Shown: positions 26,703 to 34,593, numbered from the stretch's first letter. The stretch: 50,677 nt of DNA from Hydrogenophaga sp. (GCA_011391595.1 JAABQG010000023.1:1-50677), one strand, 5' to 3'. Numbers and translations are program-made. Notes: a model not told the origin generated them from the letters alone.

Positions 26703-26716
26703 GTGACCTGAGTCAC
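26703..26716. promoter_or_regulatory. CRP-type site GTGA-N6-TCAC
   Basis: GTGACCTGAGTCAC is a CRP half-site pair with exact N6 spacing, 60 bases upstream of the DUF2892 gene. The regulator encoded just before has a CRP-like recognition helix and is the natural candidate to bind it. Confidence 0.55.
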
Positions 26717-26775
26717 AGACCGGGGCGGCCGACCGCGGTTCAATGCGGTCTTCAATTTGCTTGAAGGAGCTTTTC

Positions 26776-26973
26776 ATGACTCAGAACGTCGGCGGCATTG
26801 ACCGCATCCTGCGCATCGTGGTCGGCCTGGTGCTGATCGGCCTGGCCGCCACCGGCACGGTCGGCTGGTGGGGCTGGCTCGGCATCGTCCCGCTGGCCAC
26901 GGGCGCGCTCGGCTGGTGCCCGCCCTATGCGATGCTGGGGTTCAACACCTGCGCGATGAAGAACAAGGCATGA
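26776..26973 (+). CDS. DUF2892 small membrane protein (YgaP C-terminal-like)
   Basis: A 65-residue inner-membrane protein with two hydrophobic helices (ILRIVVGLVLIGLAATG and WLGIVPLATGALGWCP). The sequence NVGGIDRILRIVVG and the GWCPPYAMLGFNTC ending are typical of DUF2892, which also forms the membrane part of the rhodanese YgaP. AAGGAGC precedes the ATG at 26776. With the Crp/Fnr regulator upstream this resembles reactive-sulfur response loci, but that is inference. A hairpin at 26994-27012 follows. Confidence 0.9.
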   Translation: MTQNVGGIDRILRIVVGLVLIGLAATGTVGWWGWLGIVPLATGALGWCPPYAMLGFNTCAMKNKA

Positions 26974-26993
26974 GCACCGGCCAAAACCCGGGG

Positions 26994-27012
26994 CGCGGCA
27001 GGGGCTGCCGCG
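26994..27012 (+). terminator. GC hairpin after DUF2892 gene
   Basis: CGCGGCAG-GGG-CTGCCGCG is a perfect eight-pair stem 20 bases after the stop. No T tract follows, so it may act only as a weak or factor-dependent terminator before the pirin gene. Confidence 0.5.
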
Positions 27013-27030
27013 CTGCGGTGTAATCCAGAC

Positions 27031-27942
27031 ATGAACACGTCCGTCGCTTCCACCCCTGTCGACCAACCGCGTCACGTCGAGCGTCTCATCACCGGCCAGC
27101 CCACGTCCGACGGCGCGGGTGTCAAGCTTGTGCGCGTGCTCACCCAGGACCTGCAGCAACGGCTCGACCCCTTCCTGATGCTGGACAACTTCGCCAGCGA
27201 CGACCCCAAGGACTATGGGGCCGGCTTCCCGGACCATCCGCACCGCGGCTTCGAGACCGTGACCTACATGATTGCCGGGCGCATGCGCCACAAGGACAGC
27301 GCCGGCCACGAAGGCTTGCTGCAAAATGGCGGCGTTCAATGGATGACCGCCGGGCGCGGCCTGGTCCACAGTGAAATGCCGGAGCAGGAAGCCGGCGTGA
27401 TGGAGGGCTTCCAGCTCTGGCTCAACCTGCCGGGACGCGACAAGCTGTGCACCCCCTGGTACCGCGACATCCAGAGCGAGGAAATCCCCGAAATCGCGAC
27501 GCCTGAAGGCGTGACCGTGCGCATCATTTCCGGCGAAAGCCAGGGCGGGGACGGCGCCGTCAAGGGTGCCATGCAGCGCCCGGCCAGCGACTACCCCACC
27601 GACCCGCTTTACCTGGACCTGCATTTGCCGGGAGGCGGCGCCACCTTCAGCCAGCGCCTGCCGGCCACGCACAATGCCTTCATCTATGTCTACCGCGGCA
27701 CGGTCGAGGTCGTGAACGCCCAGGGGGCGGGCTCGGCCGTGCCCCTGCATCGCATGGCCATCCTGGACAACGAGGGCGACGGCGTGATGCTGCGCGCAGC
27801 AGGGACCGCGCCCGCCCGCGCCTTGTTGATCGCCGGAAAGCCTTTGCGCGAGCCCATTGCGCAGTACGGCCCCTTCGTCATGAACACCCGCCAGGAACTG
27901 ATGCAGGCCGTGGAAGACTTCCAGGCGGGCCGGTTCGTGTGA
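27031..27942 (+). CDS. pirin-family protein
   Basis: A 303-residue bicupin. The N-terminal metal site is visible in [15 protein letters not shown] with further ligands in [11 protein letters not shown], matching the three His and one Glu of pirins. The C-terminal cupin is shorter and lacks ligands, as usual. Bacterial pirins act as quercetin 2,3-dioxygenases or regulate enzymes by binding; the role here is unknown. The ATG at 27031 follows the DUF2892 gene by 57 bases. Confidence 0.93.
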   Translation: MNTSVASTPVDQPRHVERLITGQPTSDGAGVKLVRVLTQDLQQRLDPFLMLDNFASDDPKDYGAGFPDHPHRGFETVTYMIAGRMRHKDSAGHEGLLQNGGVQWMTAGRGLVHSEMPEQEAGVMEGFQLWLNLPGRDKLCTPWYRDIQSEEIPEIATPEGVTVRIISGESQGGDGAVKGAMQRPASDYPTDPLYLDLHLPGGGATFSQRLPATHNAFIYVYRGTVEVVNAQGAGSAVPLHRMAILDNEGDGVMLRAAGTAPARALLIAGKPLREPIAQYGPFVMNTRQELMQAVEDFQAGRFV

Positions 27943-27987
27943 CGCGACCGATAGAGGCATATCCCTACCGGTATCTGCCCCGCCAGC

Positions 27988-27993
27988 TATAAT
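27988..27993 (+). promoter_or_regulatory. -10 element TATAAT upstream of infA
   Basis: A perfect TATAAT in otherwise GC-rich DNA, without a clear -35. It would give the IF-1 gene a leader of about 145 bases, in which no known RNA motif was recognised. Confidence 0.4.
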
Positions 27994-28144
27994 GTTGAGT
28001 TGCGTTCACACTTCGCCTAACAGAACGAAGTCCTCTTTTTCTCTCGCCTGCGCTCCAGGCGCAGCACGGTCCGGAACCCGGATTGCCCAGTGTGAACAGT
28101 GCACCGCTGGTGTTACCGATTCGTACTTTGCAGGAGAACTGGCC

Positions 28145-28402
28145 ATGGCCAAAGAAGAACTGATTGAAATGAGCGGCATGGTCAATGAAGTGCTGCCCGA
28201 CTCGCGCTTTCGCGTCACGCTGGACAACGGCCATCAGCTGATCGCCTACACGGCCGGAAAGATGCGCAAGAACCACATCCGCATCCTGGCCGGCGACAAG
28301 GTCTCGCTGGAACTCTCACCCTACGACCTGACCAAGGGCCGCATCACCTTCCGTCACATCGCCGGGCGCACGCCCTTCGTGCCGACACCGCGCCGTCATT
28401 GA
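28145..28402 (+). CDS. infA: translation initiation factor IF-1 (long paralogue type)
   Basis: An 85-residue S1/OB-fold protein. [49 protein letters not shown] and [14 protein letters not shown] are the IF-1 core motifs. IF-1 blocks the ribosomal A site during initiation. The ribosomal-protein-linked infA usually makes about 72 residues; this one has a basic tail ([13 protein letters not shown]) and stands alone, like the second infA of betaproteobacteria. AGGAGA precedes the ATG at 28145. Confidence 0.94.
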   Translation: MAKEELIEMSGMVNEVLPDSRFRVTLDNGHQLIAYTAGKMRKNHIRILAGDKVSLELSPYDLTKGRITFRHIAGRTPFVPTPRRH

Positions 28403-28552
28403 TCCCTCGGGCTCGGCCGCGCCGGCCGGGCTGCCAACTTTACAAACTCTTATCAGGGCGCAATACGCCCGAAACATGCCCGGCGCAAACTTGCTTTCAA
28501 CCTGAACCCCTATCCCGGACTTCAGGCTTCTTCTCACAAAAAGGAGTTCCAA

Positions 28553-29230
28553 ATGAAACAAGTTCACAAACACCTCTTGGTCGCCAGCCTGATCGCCGCA
28601 TTCGGCCTCGCCGCTACCGCGCAAACGCCCGCCACGCCCCCCGGCCCACCGCAGGGCGGACCGATGATGGGTCGCATGGCCCAGGGTGATTCAGCCAAGA
28701 TGCAGGCCCAGCGCACCGAGCGCCATGCCGCCCGCATGGCCGCACTGAAGGCCAAGCTGAAGCTCACCCCGGACCAGGAAGGCGCCTGGACAACCTTCGG
28801 GGCTTCCATGCAGCCCCGCCAGGCAATGATGGGCAATCCGGCCCAGTTCCGCGCCGAGATGCAAACGCTCACCACGCCCGAGCGCATCGACAAGATGCAG
28901 GCCCTCAAGGCCCAGCGTCATGCCGAAATGACCCAACGCGGCGACGCCACCAAGACCTTCTATGCCGCCCTCACGCCAGAGCAGAAGAAGGTGTTTGACG
29001 CCGAGGCCCTGCGCATGGGTACGGCGGGCAAGGGCGGCGGTCGCCAGGGCGGTGCAGGCTACGGTCCGGGCAAGGGTCAAGGTCCCGGCATGGGCTACGG
29101 CCCGGCATGGGCATGGGTATGGGACCTGGCTGCAACTGACCAAAGCGTGGGGCGCCACGCCCCAAGTCCCTGGATTCCTCCAGGGCTTGACGCAGATCAA
29201 GCGCCTGGAGCGAGGGGGCCGGTAAGCTAG
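28553..29230 (+). CDS. Spy/CpxP-like periplasmic protein, apparent frameshift near 3' end
   Basis: A 225-residue exported protein as read. After a signal peptide (LLVASLIAAFGLAATAQ) comes an LTxxQ-type helical domain (LKAKLKLTPDQEGAWTTF, later ALTPEQKKVFDAEAL) as in Spy/CpxP envelope-stress chaperones. The tail is Gly-rich (GYGPGKGQGPGMGYGP) and then changes abruptly to a composition unlike the rest. In the neighbouring frame the repeat continues as GMGMGMGPGCN and stops at 29139, just before a hairpin. One missing G near 29104 would explain this. AAGGAG precedes the start. Confidence 0.8.
   Translation: MKQVHKHLLVASLIAAFGLAATAQTPATPPGPPQGGPMMGRMAQGDSAKMQAQRTERHAARMAALKAKLKLTPDQEGAWTTFGASMQPRQAMMGNPAQFRAEMQTLTTPERIDKMQALKAQRHAEMTQRGDATKTFYAALTPEQKKVFDAEALRMGTAGKGGGRQGGAGYGPGKGQGPGMGYGPAWAWVWDLAATDQSVGRHAPSPWIPPGLDADQAPGARGPVS
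29148..29164 (+). terminator. hairpin after the restored end of the Spy-like gene
   Basis: TGGGGCG-CCA-CGCCCCA is a perfect seven-pair stem 9 bases after the TGA at 29137-29139 of the restored frame. It supports that stop as the true gene end. No T tract follows. Confidence 0.5.
29187..29200 (+). promoter_or_regulatory. FNR-type box upstream of DUF2189 gene
   Basis: TTGACGCAGATCAA differs from TTGAT-N4-ATCAA at one base and matches ANR/FNR sites well. With its centre at -41.5 transcription starts near 29235, and TAAGCT at 29223-29228 falls exactly at -12 to -7. The box is flanked by CTCCAGG and CCTGGAG arms. Confidence 0.65.
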
Positions 29231-29238
29231 GGCGCACT

Positions 29239-30108
29239 GTGCCCACCACCGACCTCCCTCCGCTGCCCCCCTACATCCCTCCGGAAGACGCTGGCGACCT
29301 TGCGTTGCCGGTGATCCGGGCCATTTCTCTGACCCAGCCTCTTCAATGGCTGGCACGGGGGGTGGGCGACATGGCGCGCTGTGGCTGGCTCAGCCTTGCA
29401 CATGGCATTGCGCTGGCGGCCTTCGGCGCCTTTTTGCTGCTGGTCGCGCATGACCGCTTCTGGCTGCTGGCCGGCGCTTTCTCAGGTTTTCTGGTCATCG
29501 CCCCGGTGCTGGCCACCAGCCTCTACGCGATGAGCCGGGCGCTGGAGCGCAAGGAGCCGGTCAACCTGCAACTCATCACCAAGACCTGGACCCGCTGGCA
29601 ATACTCGCGTTTCGTCGTGCGCGGCGGCTACTGGTGCCTGGTGCGTTTCGGTCTGTTGCTGGCGCTGGCCGGCACCGGCTGGGTGCTGACCTCCGCCGCA
29701 CTCATCACCTTGCTGGCGCCGCAACCCATTCTCGGCCCCTCCGATTTCCTGCGCCATGTGGTGCTCGCGCCCAACGGTCATCTTTTCGAAATCTGGCTGG
29801 CGCTGGGCGGGCTGATGGCGGCCCCGCTGTTTGCATCCACCGTCATTTCCATGCCGCTGCTGCTGGACCGCCGGGTCAACGTGTTACAGGCGGTGCTGAC
29901 AAGCTGGCAGTGCGTGCTGATCAATCCGGCGCCCCTGGCGCTGTGGGCCGCGCTGATCATGCTGCTGACCTGTCTGGGTATGGTTACGCTGCTCATCGGC
30001 CTGATCTTCGTCATGCCGGTGCTGGGCCACGCCAGCTGGCACGCCTACAGCGACCTGGTTGATGCCTCATCGCTGCCCGAACGCCTGCCGCCCGAGGGGA
30101 GCGCCTGA
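29239..30108 (+). CDS. DUF2189-family membrane protein
   Basis: A 289-residue inner-membrane protein with about six hydrophobic helices in two clusters (residues 50-100 and 130-270). PVIRAISLTQPLQWLARGVGDM and the RALERKEPV segment are typical of DUF2189. Function is unknown; the family is often seen near cytochrome oxidase genes, from memory. The GTG at 29239 has no ribosome site and would be nearly leaderless if the FNR-type promoter upstream is right. Its stop overlaps the next ATG by one base, so the two are coupled. Confidence 0.85.
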   Translation: MPTTDLPPLPPYIPPEDAGDLALPVIRAISLTQPLQWLARGVGDMARCGWLSLAHGIALAAFGAFLLLVAHDRFWLLAGAFSGFLVIAPVLATSLYAMSRALERKEPVNLQLITKTWTRWQYSRFVVRGGYWCLVRFGLLLALAGTGWVLTSAALITLLAPQPILGPSDFLRHVVLAPNGHLFEIWLALGGLMAAPLFASTVISMPLLLDRRVNVLQAVLTSWQCVLINPAPLALWAALIMLLTCLGMVTLLIGLIFVMPVLGHASWHAYSDLVDASSLPERLPPEGSA

Positions 30109-30317
30109 TGTTCGGTTTCTCTGAAGAGGAGATTGCTGCCTTCGGTCTGAGTTTCGGCGTGGGGGGCTTCATGCTCTACATGCTGTTCATCATCGGCCAC
30201 CTCGCCTGGGAATCCAAGGCCGGCAAATTTGGCACCTTCGTGATCTTTCTCGGCCTGGCTTTCGGCATGCTTGGTTTCGTCGCCAAGTACATCATCCAGT
30301 GGTACATGGAGAAATAG
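30108..30317 (+). CDS. DUF2788-family small membrane protein
   Basis: A 69-residue protein with two membrane helices (FGLSFGVGGFMLYMLFIIGHLAW and GTFVIFLGLAFGMLGFVAKYII). The short acidic start MFGFSEEEIAAFGL and the WESKAGKFG loop match DUF2788. Function is unknown. The ATG overlaps the DUF2189 stop as TGATG, implying joint translation and possibly a shared complex or pathway. Confidence 0.85.
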   Translation: MFGFSEEEIAAFGLSFGVGGFMLYMLFIIGHLAWESKAGKFGTFVIFLGLAFGMLGFVAKYIIQWYMEK

Positions 30318-30334
30318 GCATCGGCCACGGCGCG

Positions 30335-30358
30335 GCGGGTTGACCCTGGTCAACCCGC
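30335..30358. promoter_or_regulatory. 24-bp dyad containing TTGA-N6-TCAA
   Basis: GCGGGTTGACC-CT-GGTCAACCCGC is a dyad with perfect 11-base arms. Its core (30340-30353) is an FNR-type TTGA-N6-TCAA. It lies after the DUF2788 stop and 31 bases before the UbiM-like start. A protein-binding site or a terminator stem are both possible. Confidence 0.55.
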
Positions 30359-30388
30359 TTACCCCGCCGGCCCGCTACCCTGCCCGCC

Positions 30389-31591
30389 ATGGACTTCGAT
30401 CTCATCATCTCGGGCGGCGGCCCGGCGGGGCTGTGTCTGGCTCGAGCACTCTCCGGCTGCGGCCTGCGCCTGGCCGTGGTCGAACAACAGCCGCTGGCGG
30501 CGCTGGAAAACCCGGCGTTCGATGGGCGCGAGATCGCCCTGACCCAGCACTCGGCGCAGCTCATGCGCCATTTGGGCCTGTGGGACCGCATCGAGCCGAA
30601 CGCGTTGTCGCCGCTGCGCGATGCCCGGGTGCTCAACGGGCCGTCGCCGTTTGCCATGGTGATCGGCCATGGGCTCGGCAAGCACAGCGAACTCGGCTGG
30701 CTGGTCTCCAACCACCTGATCCGCCGCGCCGCCTTCGAGGCGGTTCACGAGTCCCTCCGGAAAAACGGCGACATCACGCTGATGGACGGTGAAACTGTGG
30801 CCAGCGTGCGCACCGACCGCGGCGTGGCTCATGTCACATTGGCCAGCGGCGCCACGCTGCAAGCCCGGCTGCTGGTCGCCGCCGACAGCCGCTTCTCCAC
30901 CACACGCCGGGCCATGGGCATTGCCGCCGACCTGCACGATTTCGGGCGAAGCATGCTGGTCTGCTGCATGACCCACGATGTCTCGCATGAGCATGCCGCG
31001 TGGGAGTGGTTTGGCTACGGCCAGACGCTGGCGCTGCTGCCCATGAACGATGACCCGGTCACGGCTAAGCACCGGTCCTCGGTCGTGTTGACGCTGCCCA
31101 GCCATGAGATCGATCCCCTGGTGACGCTGGCGCCCGACGAATTCAACCGGCAGATGGCGCATCGCTTCGAGCAGCGCCTGGGCACCATGACCCTGGCCAG
31201 CACCCGCCACGCCTACCCCCTGGTGGCGGTGTACCCGCGCCGCTTGGTCGGGCAACGCTTCGCCTGCGTCGGCGACGCGGCCGTCGGCATGCACCCGGTC
31301 ACCGCGCACGGCTTCAACTTCGGCCTGCTCAGCATCGACAACCTGGCCGGCACCGTGCGCGCCGCGCACGCCTGTGGCTGCGACATCGCCGCTCCCGCCG
31401 GGCTGGAGCGCTACGAGCAAACCCAGCGCCGCGCGACACGCCCGCTGTACCTGGCCACGCAATTGATCACGCAGATCTACACCCGCGACACCCCGCCAGC
31501 GCGCGCATTGCGCAACCTGGCACTGCACGTGGGCGAGCGATTCACCCCGTTCAAGCGCCTGATCGCCGCATCGCTGACGGGCGGGCGCTGA
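30389..31591 (+). CDS. ubiM: UbiH/UbiF-family FAD hydroxylase, probably UbiM
   Basis: A 400-residue flavin monooxygenase of ubiquinone synthesis. The FAD dinucleotide fold is IISGGGPAGLCLARALSG, the DG fold is visible in LLVAADSRFSTTRR, and the second FAD motif is FACVGDAAVGMHPVTAHGFNFGL. The segment FDGREIALTQHSAQLMRHLGLW resembles UbiM, an O2-dependent benzoquinol-ring hydroxylase of some proteobacteria; UbiH or UbiF are the alternatives. No ubiquinone genes are adjacent. The ATG at 30389 has no ribosome site; an FNR-type dyad lies 31 bases upstream. Confidence 0.75.
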   Translation: MDFDLIISGGGPAGLCLARALSGCGLRLAVVEQQPLAALENPAFDGREIALTQHSAQLMRHLGLWDRIEPNALSPLRDARVLNGPSPFAMVIGHGLGKHSELGWLVSNHLIRRAAFEAVHESLRKNGDITLMDGETVASVRTDRGVAHVTLASGATLQARLLVAADSRFSTTRRAMGIAADLHDFGRSMLVCCMTHDVSHEHAAWEWFGYGQTLALLPMNDDPVTAKHRSSVVLTLPSHEIDPLVTLAPDEFNRQMAHRFEQRLGTMTLASTRHAYPLVAVYPRRLVGQRFACVGDAAVGMHPVTAHGFNFGLLSIDNLAGTVRAAHACGCDIAAPAGLERYEQTQRRATRPLYLATQLITQIYTRDTPPARALRNLALHVGERFTPFKRLIAASLTGGR

Positions 31592-31743
31592 TCTGCGGTC
31601 ACGGCCCGCAAATCGCGGACGGGCCCATCACGCTTGCCCGATGCCAGCGCCTGCCATCAAGTCGCCACGCCAGAGCATCCACTCGATGGGACAATGCGCC
31701 ACGCGGCCGCCCTTTCTGAGCCGCCGTTCCAACGGAACCTCTG

Positions 31744-32211
31744 ATGACTGACGAAAAAGACATGTCTCCGCAAGAACGCGCCGACCTGGAGATCACCCTG
31801 CCCACGGCGATGGAACTGTGCCGGCTCGGGCTGGCCTCGATGATCGACATCCGGCAGTCGTTCGAGATCGAGATGAAGGGCGCGATTCCCGACACCGTGC
31901 ACATCCCGATGTTCGAAGTCAAGCTCATGCTGGGCCACACCCTGACCGAGGACGAGCAAGACATCCTGGACGCCGGCCAGCCCAAGGACATGGACGCGCA
32001 AAGCTTCTTCAAGATGATCAACCAGCTGCACCATGCGCGCGAGCACCTGTTGCTGTGCATCTGCAACAGCGGCCGGCGCAGCCTGACGGCCGCATCACTG
32101 TTGCGCTCGCTGGGTTACCCCAAGGCCCTGTCGGTCGCGGGCGGCTTCCAGGCCTGGAGAAAGTTGCAAATGCCCGATGCCAACGCGGGCGGGCTGAACG
32201 CGGCACCTTGA
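31744..32211 (+). CDS. rhodanese-domain sulfurtransferase
   Basis: A 155-residue single rhodanese domain. The active-site loop is CICNSGRRS, with C107 as the persulfide-forming residue (C105 is two positions before). The N-terminal strand ends in MIDIRQSFEIEMKGAIP, matching the conserved D-x-R of rhodanese. It could move sulfur to cyanide, thiols or proteins. The ATG at 31744 is preceded by about 150 bases in which nothing was recognised. Confidence 0.9.
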   Translation: MTDEKDMSPQERADLEITLPTAMELCRLGLASMIDIRQSFEIEMKGAIPDTVHIPMFEVKLMLGHTLTEDEQDILDAGQPKDMDAQSFFKMINQLHHAREHLLLCICNSGRRSLTAASLLRSLGYPKALSVAGGFQAWRKLQMPDANAGGLNAAP

Positions 32212-32236
32212 GGACAAGGGCGTTCCCGCAAACTCC

Positions 32237-33205
32237 TCAGTTCGCCAGAAATCGCTTCACTTCAGCGACCGAGCGCGCTGGGTCTTCTTCCTGGGGCACG
32301 TGGCCCAGGTCGTCGAACACCACCAGTTTCGAGCCGGCAATGTCCCTGGCAAAGCGTTGTCCGTGATCGGGCGGAATCAGGCGGTCCTGCCCGCCCCAGA
32401 GAATCAGCGTGGGAATCCTGATCGTCTTGAGTTGCGCCACATCGCCGGTGTAGCCCTGTTCGATGCGGCGTGACAGGGCCCGGCGGTTGCCGGCGCGCTG
32501 GGTCATGTCGAAGTACAAGTCCACCAGTTCCGGCGTCACTTTCTCCGGGCGCCCATAAACACTTCGCACCGAGTTCTCGACGATCCCGCGCGGCAAGGTG
32601 TAACTCATCAGGTTGCGTACCACAGGTGTACCAGCCAGAACAAAACCCAGCGGCGCGTTCTTCGGATCGACCCCATAACCGCTGGCATCGACAAGAATCA
32701 ACTTCGCCACCCGGTCCGGCAGCGCTGCTGCGGTTGCCCAGGCAATCTGGCCGCCCAGCGAATTACCGGCCAGCACAAAGCGCTGGACGCCCAGGGTATC
32801 GACCATGGCCGTCACGAATTTCACGTAGGCAGCAATCGAGTAGTCGTTTTCCGGACTCGGCCCGGTCAGGGCAAAGCCCGGCAGATCGAAACGCACCACC
32901 CGACGCTCATTGCGCAGTTCCCTGGCCCAGCCCTCCCAGGTGTGCAGGCTGGCGGACGTTCCGTGCAGCAGCACGATCGGCAATGTGCTGTCGGGCTGGC
33001 CTGGCGCTCCGGTGTCACGCGGCCCCTCGTCGCGCACATGCACCTGCAGACCTTGAACCTCGATGAACTTCGAAGGCGGCGGCGCCCAGCGAGCCGTGAG
33101 TTCAGCCACCGGACGGTCGGGAGCCCACGTCGCCACCAGGCCGGCGCCGCCAAAAAACACGACAGCACCCAGGAGCAACAACGCCGATTTGTATATCAAT
33201 TTCAT
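32237..33205 (-). CDS. membrane-anchored alpha/beta hydrolase
   Basis: A 322-residue hydrolase with an N-terminal hydrophobic helix (SALLLLGAVVFFGGAGLVA) that acts as anchor or signal. The oxyanion motif is VLLHGTSASLHTWEGW, the nucleophile elbow GNSLGG, and the acid and base appear in LWGGQDRLIPPDHG and DDLGHVPQEEDP. Substrate is unknown; esterase or epoxide/haloalkane-type activity is possible. The ATG at 33205 starts right before the helix; a longer frame to 33406 runs through the origin-like region and is rejected. It faces away from that region. Confidence 0.9.
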   Translation of the reverse strand: MKLIYKSALLLLGAVVFFGGAGLVATWAPDRPVAELTARWAPPPSKFIEVQGLQVHVRDEGPRDTGAPGQPDSTLPIVLLHGTSASLHTWEGWARELRNERRVVRFDLPGFALTGPSPENDYSIAAYVKFVTAMVDTLGVQRFVLAGNSLGGQIAWATAAALPDRVAKLILVDASGYGVDPKNAPLGFVLAGTPVVRNLMSYTLPRGIVENSVRSVYGRPEKVTPELVDLYFDMTQRAGNRRALSRRIEQGYTGDVAQLKTIRIPTLILWGGQDRLIPPDHGQRFARDIAGSKLVVFDDLGHVPQEEDPARSVAEVKRFLAN

Positions 33206-33610
33206 GAGCCGGACTCTAAAGGCCTGACACAGGGTCGTCAAAGCACAAAGCTGTGGACAGTTCCGGCACAACCTGGCACTTGTCCACAGAACAGCGGCCT
33301 GCGCCAAAGTTGTCCAGTTTCCGGATGCACCCGCAAAGGGGTTCCGCCCACAGGGGCTTACAGCGTGCAAGTCATTGACTGGAAAAAGAAAAACAGGCTT
33401 ATCCACAGAAAAAGGCCTGCTTTACTACTATGACTAAATAGAATTAATACCTATAGAAGAAAAGATAAAGACAAATTCAGGCTTCTGAAAATTTGCTTCG
33501 TCACCACAAAAACCTCGCAATTTGTTGCAAATTGCTCCACATCAAGACACCGGCAGGACCCAGGGCAAACAATGGCGGCAGTTGACCCATAAGACCAAGA
33601 GGAGACGACT
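33206..33610. other. candidate replication origin (oriC-like) region
   Basis: A 405-base gene-free stretch between divergent genes. It holds DnaA-box-like sequences: TGTGGACAG at 33252-33260 (reverse), TTGTCCACA at 33280-33288, a weak TTGTCCAGT at 33310, and a perfect TTATCCACA at 33399-33407. After the perfect box come a GC-rich patch (GGCCTGC, 33414-33420), the triplets TTA-CTA-CTA-TGA-CTA (33422-33436), and AT-rich DNA to about 33480. Box, GC patch and DnaA-trio-like triplets in that order are the basal unwinding layout of bacterial origins. A GCAATTT-N5-AAATTGC dyad (33517-33535) follows. dnaA is not adjacent. The parABS block lies about 20 kb away. Confidence 0.68.
33517..33535. promoter_or_regulatory. 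inverted repeat upstream of deacetylase gene
   Basis: GCAATTT-GTTGC-AAATTGC has perfect seven-base arms in the origin-like gap, 76 bases before the deacetylase start. It may be an operator for that gene or part of the origin. Confidence 0.4.
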
Positions 33611-34537
33611 TTGCTATCCGCCTTCATTACCCACCCTGATTGCACGCGCCACGAAATGGGGCCCCACCATCCCGAATGCCCGGAACGACTGGGTGCCATC
33701 AACGACCATCTGCTGGTCAAGGGCCTGCTCGACTACATGCACACCTTTGAAGCCCCGCTGGCCACCGAAGAGCAGCTCGGCCGCGCGCATTCAGCGCTCT
33801 ATGTGCGTGAAATCATGAACTCCGCGCCGACAGAGGGCTACCACCTCGTCGATCCCGACACCAGCATGAACCCCTTCACCTTGAATGCGGCCCGACGGGC
33901 GGCCGGGGCTGCCGTGCAGGCGACGGACCTGGTGCTGTCAGGTGAGGTGCCGACGGCGTTTTGCAGCGTACGCCCACCGGGTCACCATGCCGAACATGCG
34001 GCTGCCATGGGTTTCTGCTTTTTCAACAACGTGGCTGTCGGTATCCGCCATGCGCTGGATGTGCATGGCCTCAAGCGCGTGGCGCTGATCGATTTCGACG
34101 TGCACCATGGCAATGGCAGCGAAGACATCTTCAAGGGGGACGAGCGGGTGCTGATGTGCTCGATCTTCGAAAAAGGCCTGTACCCCTTCAACGGGGAAGA
34201 AGCCAAAGGGCTGAACATGGTCAACGTCGGCCTGCCCAGCCGCTCGGGCGGAGACAAGTTCCGTGAAGCCGTGCGCGACTACTGGCTTCCGGCGCTCGAT
34301 GCCTTCCGTCCCGAACTGATTTATATTTCCGCCGGCTTTGACGCGCACCGCGAAGACGACATGGGCAACCTCGGCCTGGTCGAGGCCGACTACGAATGGG
34401 TCACAAAACAACTCATGGCGGTGGCCAACCGCCATTGCCATGGCCGCATCATTTCCTGCCTGGAAGGCGGCTATGTGCTCAGTCCGCTGGCGCGCAGCGT
34501 GGCTGCCCACGTGAAGGTGCTGATTGGTGCTGACTGA
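33611..34537 (+). CDS. histone deacetylase-family protein (AcuC-like)
   Basis: A 308-residue zinc-dependent deacetylase of the arginase/HDAC fold. The metal and catalytic motifs are RPPGHHAEHAAAMGFCFFNN, DFDVHHGNG and SAGFDAHREDDMG. Relatives deacetylate acetyl-lysine in acetyl-CoA synthetase (AcuC), polyamines or other amides. The start is an unusual TTG at 33611, chosen because GAGGAGA lies 6 bases before it and the protein begins with the family MLSAFITHPDC. The neighbouring gene encodes a lysine-acetyltransferase-like protein, suggesting an opposing pair. Confidence 0.93.
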   Translation: MLSAFITHPDCTRHEMGPHHPECPERLGAINDHLLVKGLLDYMHTFEAPLATEEQLGRAHSALYVREIMNSAPTEGYHLVDPDTSMNPFTLNAARRAAGAAVQATDLVLSGEVPTAFCSVRPPGHHAEHAAAMGFCFFNNVAVGIRHALDVHGLKRVALIDFDVHHGNGSEDIFKGDERVLMCSIFEKGLYPFNGEEAKGLNMVNVGLPSRSGGDKFREAVRDYWLPALDAFRPELIYISAGFDAHREDDMGNLGLVEADYEWVTKQLMAVANRHCHGRIISCLEGGYVLSPLARSVAAHVKVLIGAD

Positions 34538-34593
34538 CTATTAACTCTGCAGGGTTATGGAGTTCAGCAAGCTCCGTTGCCCGATAAAAATTC

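Noticed and set aside
26731-26750. GACCGC-N8-GCGGTC inverted repeat before DUF2892
   Set aside because: Short GC-rich arms are frequent by chance in this composition; the CRP-type site next to it is the better candidate.
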